Source of the DNA: an uncultured Victivallales bacterium
GTDB taxonomy: Bacteria; Verrucomicrobiota; Lentisphaeria; Victivallales; UBA1829
Reading direction: 5' to 3'
NCBI GenBank assembly: GCA_944391115.1
Contig: CALXSJ010000002.1
Location: 124,001-188,000 of the forward strand
DNA length: 64,000 nt
Shown here in pieces: positions 1 to 8,784 of this stretch. The first letter of the stretch is position 1. Every line of letters begins with the position of its first letter. The notes under the pieces were generated by a model that saw nothing but the letters and a program-made list of their open reading frames with translations, did not search any database and was not told where the DNA came from. The position numbers and the translations under genes were made by a program.

Positions 1-1
1 C

Positions 2-1426
2 TGGCTGCGCGCGATCTCGCTGCAGGACCAGGGCAAGTATTTCGAAATGGTTCAGCTTGCATCGTGGATCATGAAACTGCAGCCGAAGTCCACTGCAACG
101 GCGGCTTATCTCGCCTGGAACATGGCATACAATATTTCCGTGACCTACAGTTCGCCTGTGGACCGCTGGCGCTGGGTCAACCGCGGACTCGATCTTTATC
201 ATGAGGCCATGCAGTACAACCCGAACGATCCGGTGCTTTACAAGGAACTTGGATGGATTTATCAGCATAAGCTGGGCAATATCCTTGACGATGCCCAGCG
301 TTATTACAAATATCAGATGGCGCTTCGCATGATGACGATTCTCGGCAGGCATTATCCGGACTGGAAGATGCTTGCCGCTGTTCCTGCAACCGAAGACGCC
401 CTGCGTGCGGCGCTCAAACCGGATTCGACCTTTTATACTGTGCTGAAGGAGGCCGGATACGAGTCGCTTCCCATGCTGTCCGAGGCGTTCCGCGAGGCGG
501 ATGGAACGTTCCCGGAAAAGCTGGCGTCGAAAATGAAGAATAAAGAGGAAATCGAGCTGGTGACGAATTATATGCGTGTCAGATGGCTGAAGGAGGTCAC
601 GATGCTTTCGCCCGCCGATATTCTGAAAGTGAATGAGAAATACGGCGATCTGGACTGGGTTCTGCCCGAATCGTTTGCAATTTACTGGGCCATGCTTGGA
701 ATAGAGAAAAGTCCCGACCGTCAGAGCATTGACTGCAGCCGCATGATTACACAGTCCTTGCAGGTTACATTTACCAATGGCCGCATGCTGCTGCCAGATG
801 ACAAGCCCGCGGAGGATTTTCTGCTGATCCCGAATTTTTCCGTTGCGGATGCCGTGCGGCAGTCTTATCTGGATGCAATTGAGGAGAATCCGGACATCAA
901 ATCCTTCCGTGATGCCTATGAGAATTTCATGTCCCGCGCCATTACCACAATGTACAGTTACGGACAGTACACCAAGGCGCAGCAGTTCTATGATTATCTC
1001 ACGGATCACAAAAAGAACCGCGCCACACGTCTTCCGTTCGATCAGTATGTCCTGAAACAGTGGCAGGAGGAGATCCGTGATGCGGGATTCAAGCAGGCCA
1101 ATGACATGATTAACGGTCTGATCTTCCGAAGCTGCATTCTTCTCGGGTACGGCGACAAGACCGCCGCGGATGCCCATCTTCAGCTTGCGCGGATGGCTTA
1201 CAACCGTTATATGAAGGATATGGGAACGGAGACCCGCACACAGCTTCCGCCATTCTCCCAGATGACGTCGGAGATTGCGCAGGCGTGCATCCGGAATCTT
1301 CCCAAGGGAATTGCCGACCGCATCAAGGCACAGCTGCTCCTGGAGGCTCAGCAGGCGCCGGAAGCCGCTGAAAGTCAGGTGGAAAACAACAAGGCAGAGG
1401 CAAAGCCTGCGCCCGCAGGGAAATAA
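2..1426 (+). CDS. TPR-like protein of unknown function (5' end missing)
   Basis: The reading frame is open from base 2, so the gene starts before the window; the first ATG inside (47) is probably internal. At least 474 residues are visible. The N-terminal part carries helical TPR-like pairs (repeated pattern around 'YNPNDPVLYKELGWIYQHK'), which usually serve protein-protein contacts. The rest is helical without a motif I recognise, and the tail after about residue 440 is low-complexity Ala/Glu/Lys/Pro. It converges on the ABC export operon that follows on the other strand. Many Lentisphaerota and Planctomycetes encode such TPR proteins beside Gld-type transporters, but a joint role is only an inference. 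Function not assigned. Confidence 0.75.
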   Translation, partial: WLRAISLQDQGKYFEMVQLASWIMKLQPKSTATAAYLAWNMAYNISVTYSSPVDRWRWVNRGLDLYHEAMQYNPNDPVLYKELGWIYQHKLGNILDDAQRYYKYQMALRMMTILGRHYPDWKMLAAVPATEDALRAALKPDSTFYTVLKEAGYESLPMLSEAFREADGTFPEKLASKMKNKEEIELVTNYMRVRWLKEVTMLSPADILKVNEKYGDLDWVLPESFAIYWAMLGIEKSPDRQSIDCSRMITQSLQVTFTNGRMLLPDDKPAEDFLLIPNFSVADAVRQSYLDAIEENPDIKSFRDAYENFMSRAITTMYSYGQYTKAQQFYDYLTDHKKNRATRLPFDQYVLKQWQEEIRDAGFKQANDMINGLIFRSCILLGYGDKTAADAHLQLARMAYNRYMKDMGTETRTQLPPFSQMTSEIAQACIRNLPKGIADRIKAQLLLEAQQAPEAAESQVENNKAEAKPAPAGK

Positions 1427-1534
1427 GTTTCCGGATTCTTCCCGGAGAATATTTTCCCATCCTGCGCTTGTCTTTCATTCAGGAGGGGGGAAGGGCGTGA
1501 ATATCATATCGCTCCGGATCCCCGGTTCTTTGCT

Positions 1535-2689
1535 TCAGAGAGATTTTCCTTTTCCGGAACCCGTATTTTGCGTGGAAAGTCTTGAATGGGACTGCTTGGT
1601 TTTCTCCGCGCCCGCAACGGCTGCGCCGCTTTTTACGGGAGAGCGTCCGATCTGTTCATACAGCTTTGCCTGATCGGAGACCAGAAAGAGATTGTCATGA
1701 AAATACCGCCGTTCGAAATTGAGGCGGCTTTGCAGCATCGCCTTGCGCTTCAGAAGCCGGGAGGCATTTTCTCCGGGAAGCGCGGCCACCTTGTCCGGGT
1801 CGAAGGAAACCTGAACGATGGCGTATTCGCGTTTGTTCTGACGCGCCACCCGGAGCAGATAGTCGAATCCGTCCGCGCAGCTGAACCGGACGGTCCGTGC
1901 AAACGCGAGTTTCGCCGGATCCTCCAGTGAAAGATCAAGTCCGAACGGCTTGGAGAGCAGATCGGCGAGTTTTGACAGAATACCCGCATCCACCTTTCCC
2001 CCGGCGGGGAGGGCGGCCGTGAACGGATGCGCGGTGCTTCCGCGAATGACGCTCCAGAGCGGTTTTCCGTCTTCTGAGGCTGTAATCCGGAGCGCCTTGT
2101 TCAGGCTGAACAGGCGCAGCGGTTCCACCCAGGCCGAGGGGACCGGGTGGCAGTCTTCGAAGACTTTGGCGATCAGATAGACGCTGTCATCGATTCTGAC
2201 ATAGCGCCCCTCGGCGTTTTCCGCAGGCGGCATTCCGGGTTCCGGTTTCACAAAATGCCCTTTTCCGAGAATGATCCGGAACTTTTCTCTTCCGGCGGCA
2301 TCATGCAGTGTGACTGTAATTCCCGGTATGATCTGCGGATCATCCGTTACAAGACGGAGGCGCTCCAGAATATCCCTGCCGCAGTCGTCCAGTTTTTTGA
2401 CCGCTCCCAGCGTCGAAAGGGATTCCAGCAGGCGCGCGACCTTGGAAGCGGAAGCGTTTTTCATGCCGCGTTCAGCAAGCTTCCAGTTTCCGTCCTTTTT
2501 TTCCAGGGTCACACTGTTTGTGCGCCATTCGATTTTCACCTCCGCGATTTCTTCCGGCCGGAAACGCGGGATTTCCGAACGCATTCCCGCGCCTGCGGCC
2601 GGCGCATGGCTCCGCTTCAGAAGCGCAAAGACGGCCAGTACGGTCAGCAGAAGATAACAAAGAAACAGAAGAAAAAATTTCAATTTCAT
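1535..2689 (-). CDS. DUF4340 domain-containing membrane-anchored protein
   Basis: A short N-terminal membrane segment (about residues 4-22, Leu/Phe rich) is followed by a soluble beta-rich region typical of DUF4340: 'RPEEIAEVKIEW', then the lysine/tryptophan-rich strand 'LEKKDGNWKLAERG' and a conserved loop with 'LLESLSTLGAVKKL'. Start chosen at 2689: its ATG overlaps the stop of the upstream gene (ATGA), with GGAG nine bases before it. A start five codons earlier (2704) would overlap the upstream gene more and lacks this signal. It is the last gene of the five-gene exporter operon. DUF4340 proteins are regularly encoded next to GldG-like ABC auxiliary proteins and are thought to be the extracytoplasmic partner. 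Substrate unknown. Confidence 0.85.
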   Translation of the reverse strand: MKLKFFLLFLCYLLLTVLAVFALLKRSHAPAAGAGMRSEIPRFRPEEIAEVKIEWRTNSVTLEKKDGNWKLAERGMKNASASKVARLLESLSTLGAVKKLDDCGRDILERLRLVTDDPQIIPGITVTLHDAAGREKFRIILGKGHFVKPEPGMPPAENAEGRYVRIDDSVYLIAKVFEDCHPVPSAWVEPLRLFSLNKALRITASEDGKPLWSVIRGSTAHPFTAALPAGGKVDAGILSKLADLLSKPFGLDLSLEDPAKLAFARTVRFSCADGFDYLLRVARQNKREYAIVQVSFDPDKVAALPGENASRLLKRKAMLQSRLNFERRYFHDNLFLVSDQAKLYEQIGRSPVKSGAAVAGAEKTKQSHSRLSTQNTGSGKGKSL

Positions 2690-5334
2690 TTTTTGCGTCT
2701 CCACTTGGAAAAACGGAGGAACGACCAGACGAGTCCGGCGAGCACCACAAGGCCCGGCACGGCAAAAAGGTTGATGATGCGCAGAATGGTATCGATCCTG
2801 TTCAGATCGGCGCGAAGCTGTCTCCGGACTTCCTTGAGTTCCCGGCGGACCTGGGAATGCCGGAAGGAATATTCTCTGAGTTCATTTTTCTGCGCCTCCG
2901 TCAGAGCGGCTCCGGTTCCCGCGCTCATTTGGCTCCGAATGGCCCGGACTCTTTCCTGCGACTCACGCAGATCATGCTCCAGAGCGAGAATACGTGATTT
3001 ATAGGCCAGTTCCGCACGAGCCTTGATTTCATTGATTTTCGTGAGAGGACGGCTCATCGGGACGCGGTTGCGGATGCGTGAGAGCCAGCCGCCGGAGCTG
3101 GTCATCTGTTCGACGATTCCCTCCAGAAGGGCAATGTTGTCGTTGACGCGGACTATGTTGTTCTGTCCGTAGGCGTCACGCACTGCACGCACGCAGAGAT
3201 CGTTGAACAGCATGTCGCTGTCGCCGAACAGAAATACTTCACCTTCCGCTTCGGATTCCTTTTTGTGTGCAGTTTCGGAGACGGTCGGAGGGCCGTTTGG
3301 AAATGCGCTCTGGAAATGGCCGCTCAAGCGGACGGCAAGGGGAATTTTTTCGCCGGATGCCTTGAAGTTCCTCAGAATCAGTTCCGGACGTTCCGCCACA
3401 TAAGCGCTGACCATCTGGGAATCCCTGGAGGTCGCAAGCAGCGTTTCCAGTTTGACGCCCGGCGGCGGATCAGCCTCCAGTCCGCCTGAGAACCAGAGTT
3501 CCAGCGCATTCAGCGGAGCGGTAAGGGGCAGTTTGCGCGAAATGGCGTCGCCGGAGAGGTTCATTGCAACCGGATTGGAGACGATCCGCTCCGGCAGCAC
3601 TTTCCGGTAGGAGTAGATTATGTCCGCCGCGACCAGATTCGGATTGAAGGAGACGCCCCAGGCCTTTGTCAGCGTGTCCAGCGACGAGGAAATCCGCTCC
3701 ATGTAACTGTAATCGTTTTTAAGCTTTATCATTGCGTAGAACGAGCGCGGATCGAGAAACACGGCCATTTTTCCGCCTTTCATCAGATACTGGTCCAGCG
3801 CGTAGACGGCGCGTTCCGGAATGCCTGCGGGATGAATGACCAGCAGCGCATCCACATTCTCGATGACCGAGGCGTCAAGCGGAACTTTCACCACATTGCA
3901 GTTGCGTGAAAGCTCGTTTACAATGTACCATGGTTTTTCAAATACAACCGGTTTGTCCTTGTCATACTGGCGCAACCCGGGATTGACCGGCGTTCCGGTG
4001 ACGGGAAGCGCGCTCATGATGCCGATGACCGGGCGTTTTTCCGCCGTGACATTCAGAATGGCTCGGATCACCTCGTATTCCAGCAGATTTTCCTGCTGAA
4101 GCGAAAGCTGCGGCAGCGCGATGCAGCGGTCGGCGTTCGAAACGGCCAGCCCGAGGTAGAAACGGTCTCCGGTGTTGATCCGGAAGGGCTTGAGTCCCTC
4201 CAGAAAAGCCGCTTCCTCATCTTCTGAATCCGGCTCCGGATCCAGCACGTGCAGCGTCAGCTTTCCACGGGAGGCGGCACAGAGGTCTCCAAGGAGCCAT
4301 TCCACCCGTTCCGCGTATTTCTTCATGGCTTCCGGCATCCGCGGACTGGAGCGTGATGCGTAGAGGCGCAGGGTTGCCGAAGCCTGGAGAGAGGAGGCGA
4401 ATTTTTCCGCTTCCCCGGACAGTGAATATGCTCCGTCGGAACTCATGTCCCAGCGCAGCTGGAATGTCGAACCGATCAGATTCAGACAGATCAGGGCATA
4501 GACGGCGAGCAGAACCCGGACGGCCAGGCGGCGGAACGCCTGCTTTGTCGAGGTTTCCCGCAGAGCGCCAGGCGCAAAGATGTTGCCTGTCCCTGCCGCC
4601 GCGAATTCCAGAGAGAAGGTCGTCAGGCAGAGAAAGAACCCGGTCAGACTGACGCAGTACACCACATCGGCGGAATCGATAAAACCGCGCTGAAACGCCA
4701 GATAATGCGGCAGAAACGCCAGATACGAGAGAACCGACACCAGACTTTCCGGCAGGAACAGCAGCCCCATGTCCAGTATGACAGGCAGTCCGATGGTCAT
4801 GAAGATTGCGCAGATCACAAGGGAAAAAAGAAAACTCGCCGTCTGGCTTTTGGAGAGCGCCGAACAGAAGCATGAGATGGAAAGAAAGACCGCCCCCAGC
4901 AGCAGCGCGCCGAAGTAGCCGCAGACAATCGCGCCCGTGTCCGGTTTCCCGAGATAGAGAGCCGTCAGCGGGACGGACGCCGTCAGGAGAAGCGCGATCA
5001 GCAAGAGGGTCATTCCCGCCAGAAACTTGCCGGCGGCAAGTTCCCACAGGGCCGCCGGAAAGGACAGTGACAACTCAAAGGATCCTGTTTTGCGCTCCTC
5101 CGACCAAAGCGGCATTCCCAATGCCGGAATGATGAACAGAAACAGCCACGGAAACCATTCGAAGAACGGTGACAGATCGGCCTGTCCGTAAGAAAAAAGG
5201 CCGCTCATGACAAAGGTCAGGAATGCCGAAAGCACCAGAAATATCACAAGAAACACCCATGCGGCGGGCGATGCGGCCTCCGCGAAGAACTCCCTCTGCC
5301 AGACGGCGCGGATTTTTCTCAGGGAAAACATCAT
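2686..5334 (-). CDS. ABC-2 permease fused to GldG-like auxiliary protein
   Basis: This 882-residue protein joins two parts usually encoded separately. Residues about 1-250 form a six-helix ABC-2 (GldF-like) permease with the typical 'PLWSEERKTGSFELSLSFP' loop. After another membrane segment (about 270-290), residues 300-850 form the GldG/ABC_transp_aux-type extracytoplasmic region, including 'VDALLVIHPAGIPERAVYALDQYLMKGG' and the 'LFGDSDM' motif. A coiled coil (about 780-840) and a C-terminal membrane helix ending in KWRRKK close it. It overlaps the ATPase gene upstream and the DUF4340 gene downstream by ATGA, so the three are translationally coupled. In Bacteroidetes the GldA/F/G transporter supports gliding; here it is more likely a general envelope exporter. 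Confidence 0.88.
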   Translation of the reverse strand: MMFSLRKIRAVWQREFFAEAASPAAWVFLVIFLVLSAFLTFVMSGLFSYGQADLSPFFEWFPWLFLFIIPALGMPLWSEERKTGSFELSLSFPAALWELAAGKFLAGMTLLLIALLLTASVPLTALYLGKPDTGAIVCGYFGALLLGAVFLSISCFCSALSKSQTASFLFSLVICAIFMTIGLPVILDMGLLFLPESLVSVLSYLAFLPHYLAFQRGFIDSADVVYCVSLTGFFLCLTTFSLEFAAAGTGNIFAPGALRETSTKQAFRRLAVRVLLAVYALICLNLIGSTFQLRWDMSSDGAYSLSGEAEKFASSLQASATLRLYASRSSPRMPEAMKKYAERVEWLLGDLCAASRGKLTLHVLDPEPDSEDEEAAFLEGLKPFRINTGDRFYLGLAVSNADRCIALPQLSLQQENLLEYEVIRAILNVTAEKRPVIGIMSALPVTGTPVNPGLRQYDKDKPVVFEKPWYIVNELSRNCNVVKVPLDASVIENVDALLVIHPAGIPERAVYALDQYLMKGGKMAVFLDPRSFYAMIKLKNDYSYMERISSSLDTLTKAWGVSFNPNLVAADIIYSYRKVLPERIVSNPVAMNLSGDAISRKLPLTAPLNALELWFSGGLEADPPPGVKLETLLATSRDSQMVSAYVAERPELILRNFKASGEKIPLAVRLSGHFQSAFPNGPPTVSETAHKKESEAEGEVFLFGDSDMLFNDLCVRAVRDAYGQNNIVRVNDNIALLEGIVEQMTSSGGWLSRIRNRVPMSRPLTKINEIKARAELAYKSRILALEHDLRESQERVRAIRSQMSAGTGAALTEAQKNELREYSFRHSQVRRELKEVRRQLRADLNRIDTILRIINLFAVPGLVVLAGLVWSFLRFSKWRRKK

Positions 5335-6059
5335 GGGCGCGTTCCTCCATCGGAAAGCATGGCGAATACGTCATCCAGACGGCCGTATGGAGACAATGCG
5401 CGGAATTCGGAAACCGTGCCGTCAAAGACTTTTCGTCCTTCACTGATCGTCAGCACCCGGTCGCAGACGGCATCGACCTCCTCCAGAATGTGAGTGGATA
5501 CGATGATCGCGCTGTGCTCGCGCATCGCGCGGATCAGCGCGCGGATTTCACGCTTCTGGTTCGGATCAAGTCCGTCGGTCGGCTCGTCCATCACGAGCAC
5601 CCGCGGTTCATGCATGATCGCCTGCGCCAGGCAGACCCTGCGGCGGAATCCCTTGGAGAGCGATTCAATTTCTTCGCCCTCCACACTCTCCAGCGCGCAT
5701 TTTCCGATTGAGACGTCGACCGCCGCGCGCAATGCGCCGCCGGAAAGGCCGCGCATTCTTCCGCAATAGACAAGAAACGAACGCACGGTCATATTTCCGT
5801 GAAGCGGCGCATTTTCAGGCAGGTAGCCGATCTGCCGCTTTGCATCGACGAGATTGCGCAGAATGCTTTTCCCGTCCATGCATACGTCGCCGGATGAGGG
5901 CGGCATGATTCCGCAGAGCATGCGCATGGTGGTGGTCTTGCCCGCGCCGTTGGGGCCGATGAAGCCGAGCACACTGCGTTCTTCCAGAGAAAAACTCAGA
6001 TCCTTCACGGATTGCTTGTTTCCATAGTGTTTGCACAGATGTTCGGCTGAAAAAATCAT
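5331..6059 (-). CDS. ABC transporter ATP-binding protein (GldA-like)
   Basis: A standard 242-residue ATPase: Walker A 'GPNGAGKTT' near residue 40, signature 'LSKGFRRR' (the SKGFRQR-like form typical of GldA and related ABC-2 ATPases), Walker B 'VLVMDEPTDGLDP' and switch histidine in 'STHILEEVD'. The frame stays open for 94 codons upstream, but that stretch has no family similarity. The chosen ATG at 6059 gives the normal 'MIFSAEHLCKHYG' beginning and has GGAG seven bases before it. The stop overlaps the start of the permease-GldG fusion. It probably energises that fusion and possibly also the separate permease encoded just upstream. Confidence 0.93.
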   Translation of the reverse strand: MIFSAEHLCKHYGNKQSVKDLSFSLEERSVLGFIGPNGAGKTTTMRMLCGIMPPSSGDVCMDGKSILRNLVDAKRQIGYLPENAPLHGNMTVRSFLVYCGRMRGLSGGALRAAVDVSIGKCALESVEGEEIESLSKGFRRRVCLAQAIMHEPRVLVMDEPTDGLDPNQKREIRALIRAMREHSAIIVSTHILEEVDAVCDRVLTISEGRKVFDGTVSEFRALSPYGRLDDVFAMLSDGGTRP

Positions 6060-6127
6060 CAGGGGACTCCGCAGAACTTCATTAGAATACGCGACGGGAC
6101 AGACGAATGGCGGCCGGGAAACTCTTC

Positions 6128-7108
6128 TCAGCGGGAATCCCGGGCGATTTCCCGTTTGTTGAACAGCGCCATGGCCCAGAGCGTCCAGAACCCGATGTAG
6201 AAGAAGACATACACAAGCGCCCAGAGAAGGTAGCTGAACGGGATCACCTGGCGGCTTGCCAGCGCATCCGCCATCCAGAAATACTGCCAGTTCGGAAGCA
6301 GCGTTCTCACGAAATCCGCGAAAAGTCCTGTGCCGAGCCATTGTGTCACAAAATATTTCGAGACCAGACCCAGCAGGAAGATGACCGAACAGATCGTCAG
6401 GTTGGATACCAGCTCAAGTCTTGTGGAGAGCGCTGTCGTGATGGCTCCCATTGTCCAGACCGCGGGAAACAGCAGCAGGAGCGCGGGAATCAGATGTTTT
6501 GCCTCGATGAACTCTTCCGGATCAATCATTTCCGGGGAGTGGAAGGAACTGACGCGGAGGAAATAGTAGACTGCCGCCAGAACCGGGATCAGGATCAGCA
6601 GTGCGACAAGCGTGTTGGCCGTAAAGCTGGTTCTGCTGAAGAAATTGCGAAGCGCCCCGTAAAGGGCGGCAAGCACGATTGCCGCATAGTAGAGCGCCAT
6701 TGCGGTATAGTCCAGCCGGAACTGGTCCTTGGCGATCAGCACCGACATCAGCGCGGATGCGTTGCAGAGAAATACGAACACGGTGACCGCAGCCAGGATT
6801 CCGGTAATTTTTCCCAGTACGAACGAGGCGCGCGTCACGGGTTTTGACATCAGCAGAAGAACCGTTCCGTTTTTCATTTCCCTGCTGATGGTGTGCGCCG
6901 CGCAGACGACCGCCACGACCAGACTGAAGACCAGAGTCGTAGCCATCGAGCTGTCCACGACCAGCTTGATCTGCTCGCGGAACACGAACATCGCCGCTGT
7001 CGGGAACAGTCCGATCATAATCATTGCGCAGGCGAGCATCAGGAAATAAATCGGTTCGCGGATGCATTCAATGAAAGTGTTTCTGGCCAGTTTGTAAATA
7101 ATCAGCAT
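6128..7108 (-). CDS. ABC-2 type permease
   Basis: A 326-residue integral membrane protein with an amphipathic N-terminus ('MLIIYKLARNTFIECIREP') and about six hydrophobic segments. The loop 'TISREMKNGTVLLLMSKPVTRASFVLGK' is the conserved cytoplasmic element of the ABC-2 / NosY-like permease family that contacts the ATPase. A good ribosome site (AGGAGG) lies just before the ATG. It is the second gene of the exporter operon, 12 bases after the secreted protein and 68 bases before the ATPase. Together with the permease half of the fusion, this gives two different permease domains for one ATPase, i.e. a possible heterodimeric channel. Confidence 0.85.
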   Translation of the reverse strand: MLIIYKLARNTFIECIREPIYFLMLACAMIMIGLFPTAAMFVFREQIKLVVDSSMATTLVFSLVVAVVCAAHTISREMKNGTVLLLMSKPVTRASFVLGKITGILAAVTVFVFLCNASALMSVLIAKDQFRLDYTAMALYYAAIVLAALYGALRNFFSRTSFTANTLVALLILIPVLAAVYYFLRVSSFHSPEMIDPEEFIEAKHLIPALLLLFPAVWTMGAITTALSTRLELVSNLTICSVIFLLGLVSKYFVTQWLGTGLFADFVRTLLPNWQYFWMADALASRQVIPFSYLLWALVYVFFYIGFWTLWAMALFNKREIARDSR

Positions 7109-7120
7109 GGTCTGTCCCTC

Positions 7121-7801
7121 CTATTTTCCCGTGTCCGGCGCATGAAGGGCTTCCGCGGCGCGGTTCCTGATGGCTTCGCGGAATTTTTTCTGCATTTCCC
7201 GGTCCATCAGGAGGTTCCCAAGAATGATCGCGTTGATATTCCAGTTCAGATCCTCGATTTCGGCGCGTTCCGTCTTCGATCCGATGGCGAGACGGTATTT
7301 CGGCGGGATGACTTCCGTTCCTCCGAGCAGGATGACCCGTTTCGGATTCACGAATGCAAGGAAACCGGACAGTTTCTCCTCGGGAAGTTCGAACGCGTCC
7401 TCGATTTTCGGCGGATACACCATGATCTTCTGTTTTGCGGAATATTCGGTGGGAAGAAGAATGTACATCACATCGGAGTCCCTGCGCGCGATTTCGGCAA
7501 GTGCTGCCGGAGACTGGTAATCGGCGGTCAGGATCAGATTCGGGATCCGCTTCCCTTTTTTGTATTTGACATCGCCGGGCGCAGAAATACGTTCCACGGT
7601 GACGGCTGCCGTCAGATCCGCTTTGTTCTCTGTTTTTGCCGGGCATTTGGCGTTTCCGGTTTTCCCGGTCTTTTCTCCGGAAAGTTCCGATTGATCTTTC
7701 TCGGTTGCGGTTTTTTCTCCGGTCTTGCCGGACGGGACTTCCGCGGAAATGGCGGAAAAGCCGAAAAACAGCATCAGCAGCAGGGAAAAAGTGGCTTTCA
7801 T
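7121..7801 (-). CDS. Secreted protein of unknown function, exporter operon leader gene
   Basis: A 226-residue protein with a clear signal peptide ('MKATFSLLLMLFFGFSAISA', cleavage likely after ISA), a Lys/Glu/Thr/Gly-rich low-complexity linker (about residues 22-75), then a globular part with no family I recognise. Start chosen at 7801, which has GGA nine bases upstream; an ATG six codons earlier has no ribosome site. As first gene of the operon that encodes the ABC exporter, it may be a periplasmic partner or substrate of that system. This rests on position only. Confidence 0.75.
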   Translation of the reverse strand: MKATFSLLLMLFFGFSAISAEVPSGKTGEKTATEKDQSELSGEKTGKTGNAKCPAKTENKADLTAAVTVERISAPGDVKYKKGKRIPNLILTADYQSPAALAEIARRDSDVMYILLPTEYSAKQKIMVYPPKIEDAFELPEEKLSGFLAFVNPKRVILLGGTEVIPPKYRLAIGSKTERAEIEDLNWNINAIILGNLLMDREMQKKFREAIRNRAAEALHAPDTGK

Positions 7802-7893
7802 CTTGAAATATCCTGTCATTGAAATTTGATTTTTTTAATAAACCATATATTCTATGACATATTTACTGGAAAATCAAATCGAAAGCGCTGCGA

Positions 7894-8784
7894 ATGGTCA
7901 ATGTTTTTTTAAAAGATTCGTCAAAAAGGCCCTCGGCGGCCATTTTTTTAAGCGGAAGCGGCACCAACGCTGAAAAACTTCTGGAACACAACCGTCGTCT
8001 CGGCGGACGATCCTCCTGGCGTCCGGCGCTGATCGTGACGGACCGCCCGCGCACCAGCCGTGCCCGCGAAATCGCGGAAAAATACGGTCTTCCTCTTCTG
8101 GAACACGGCATTCTGGAATTCTACCGTTCCCGCGGTCTGGAGAAAGTTACTCTGGCGACCCCTGAAGCATGCCGTGTCCGAGAGCTCTGGACCGATGAAC
8201 TCCGTGCGAAAATCGCGCCGTACCGGATTGACTTCGGACTGCTCGCCGGGTTTGTCCCGCTGACCAACATCGTCGGCGACTTTCCCTGTCTGAATGTCCA
8301 TCCCGGCGACCTGACTGTCCTGAAGGATGGACGGCGCTGTCTGATCGGGCTTCACAGTGTCCCTGTTGAACTGGCGATTCTGGCCGGACACACGACGCTT
8401 CGCAGCAGCGTGATCCTGGTGCAGCCGTATACGCCGGGTGCGTCCGAAATGGATTCCGGGCCGCTTCTCGGCATTTCCGAACCCTGTCCTGTGGATCTCA
8501 TGGGACATTCGCTTGAGGAACTCCGCGCGGTGTTTGCCGCGCGGGCAAATGCGCACCGTCACGGAGCGAACAATGATCTGCTTTCGGTTATCGCCTCGGA
8601 AAATCAGGCGCGTCTCAAGGAGCGCGGCGACTGGATCGTTTATCCGCAGGCCGCCGAGGATTTTGCGCGCGGCTGTTTCGGACTGGATGAGCATGGACGT
8701 CTCTGCTGGCGGGAAGATCAGGTGCATGCGTTCCAATGTGTCCGGACTGTCGAATATGGAACCGTCAGGAGGCTGGTCGAATGA
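7894..8784 (+). CDS. PurN-like formyltransferase family protein
   Basis: The N-terminus carries the formyltransferase phosphate-binding motif 'LSGSGTNAEKLLEH', as in phosphoribosylglycinamide formyltransferase. The catalytic trio can be followed: Asn and His in 'LNVHPGDL' and Asp in 'SEMDSGPLL'. Compared with PurN (about 200 residues) this protein is longer (296), has an insertion after residue 70, lacks the usual 'HPSLLP' sequence, and has an extra C-terminal region of about 80 residues. It may therefore use another acceptor than GAR. The stop overlaps the start of the envelope protein gene that follows, so the two are co-translated, an odd partnership for a purine enzyme. No strong ribosome site precedes the ATG, so the start is uncertain. 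Confidence 0.8.
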   Translation: MVNVFLKDSSKRPSAAIFLSGSGTNAEKLLEHNRRLGGRSSWRPALIVTDRPRTSRAREIAEKYGLPLLEHGILEFYRSRGLEKVTLATPEACRVRELWTDELRAKIAPYRIDFGLLAGFVPLTNIVGDFPCLNVHPGDLTVLKDGRRCLIGLHSVPVELAILAGHTTLRSSVILVQPYTPGASEMDSGPLLGISEPCPVDLMGHSLEELRAVFAARANAHRHGANNDLLSVIASENQARLKERGDWIVYPQAAEDFARGCFGLDEHGRLCWREDQVHAFQCVRTVEYGTVRRLVE

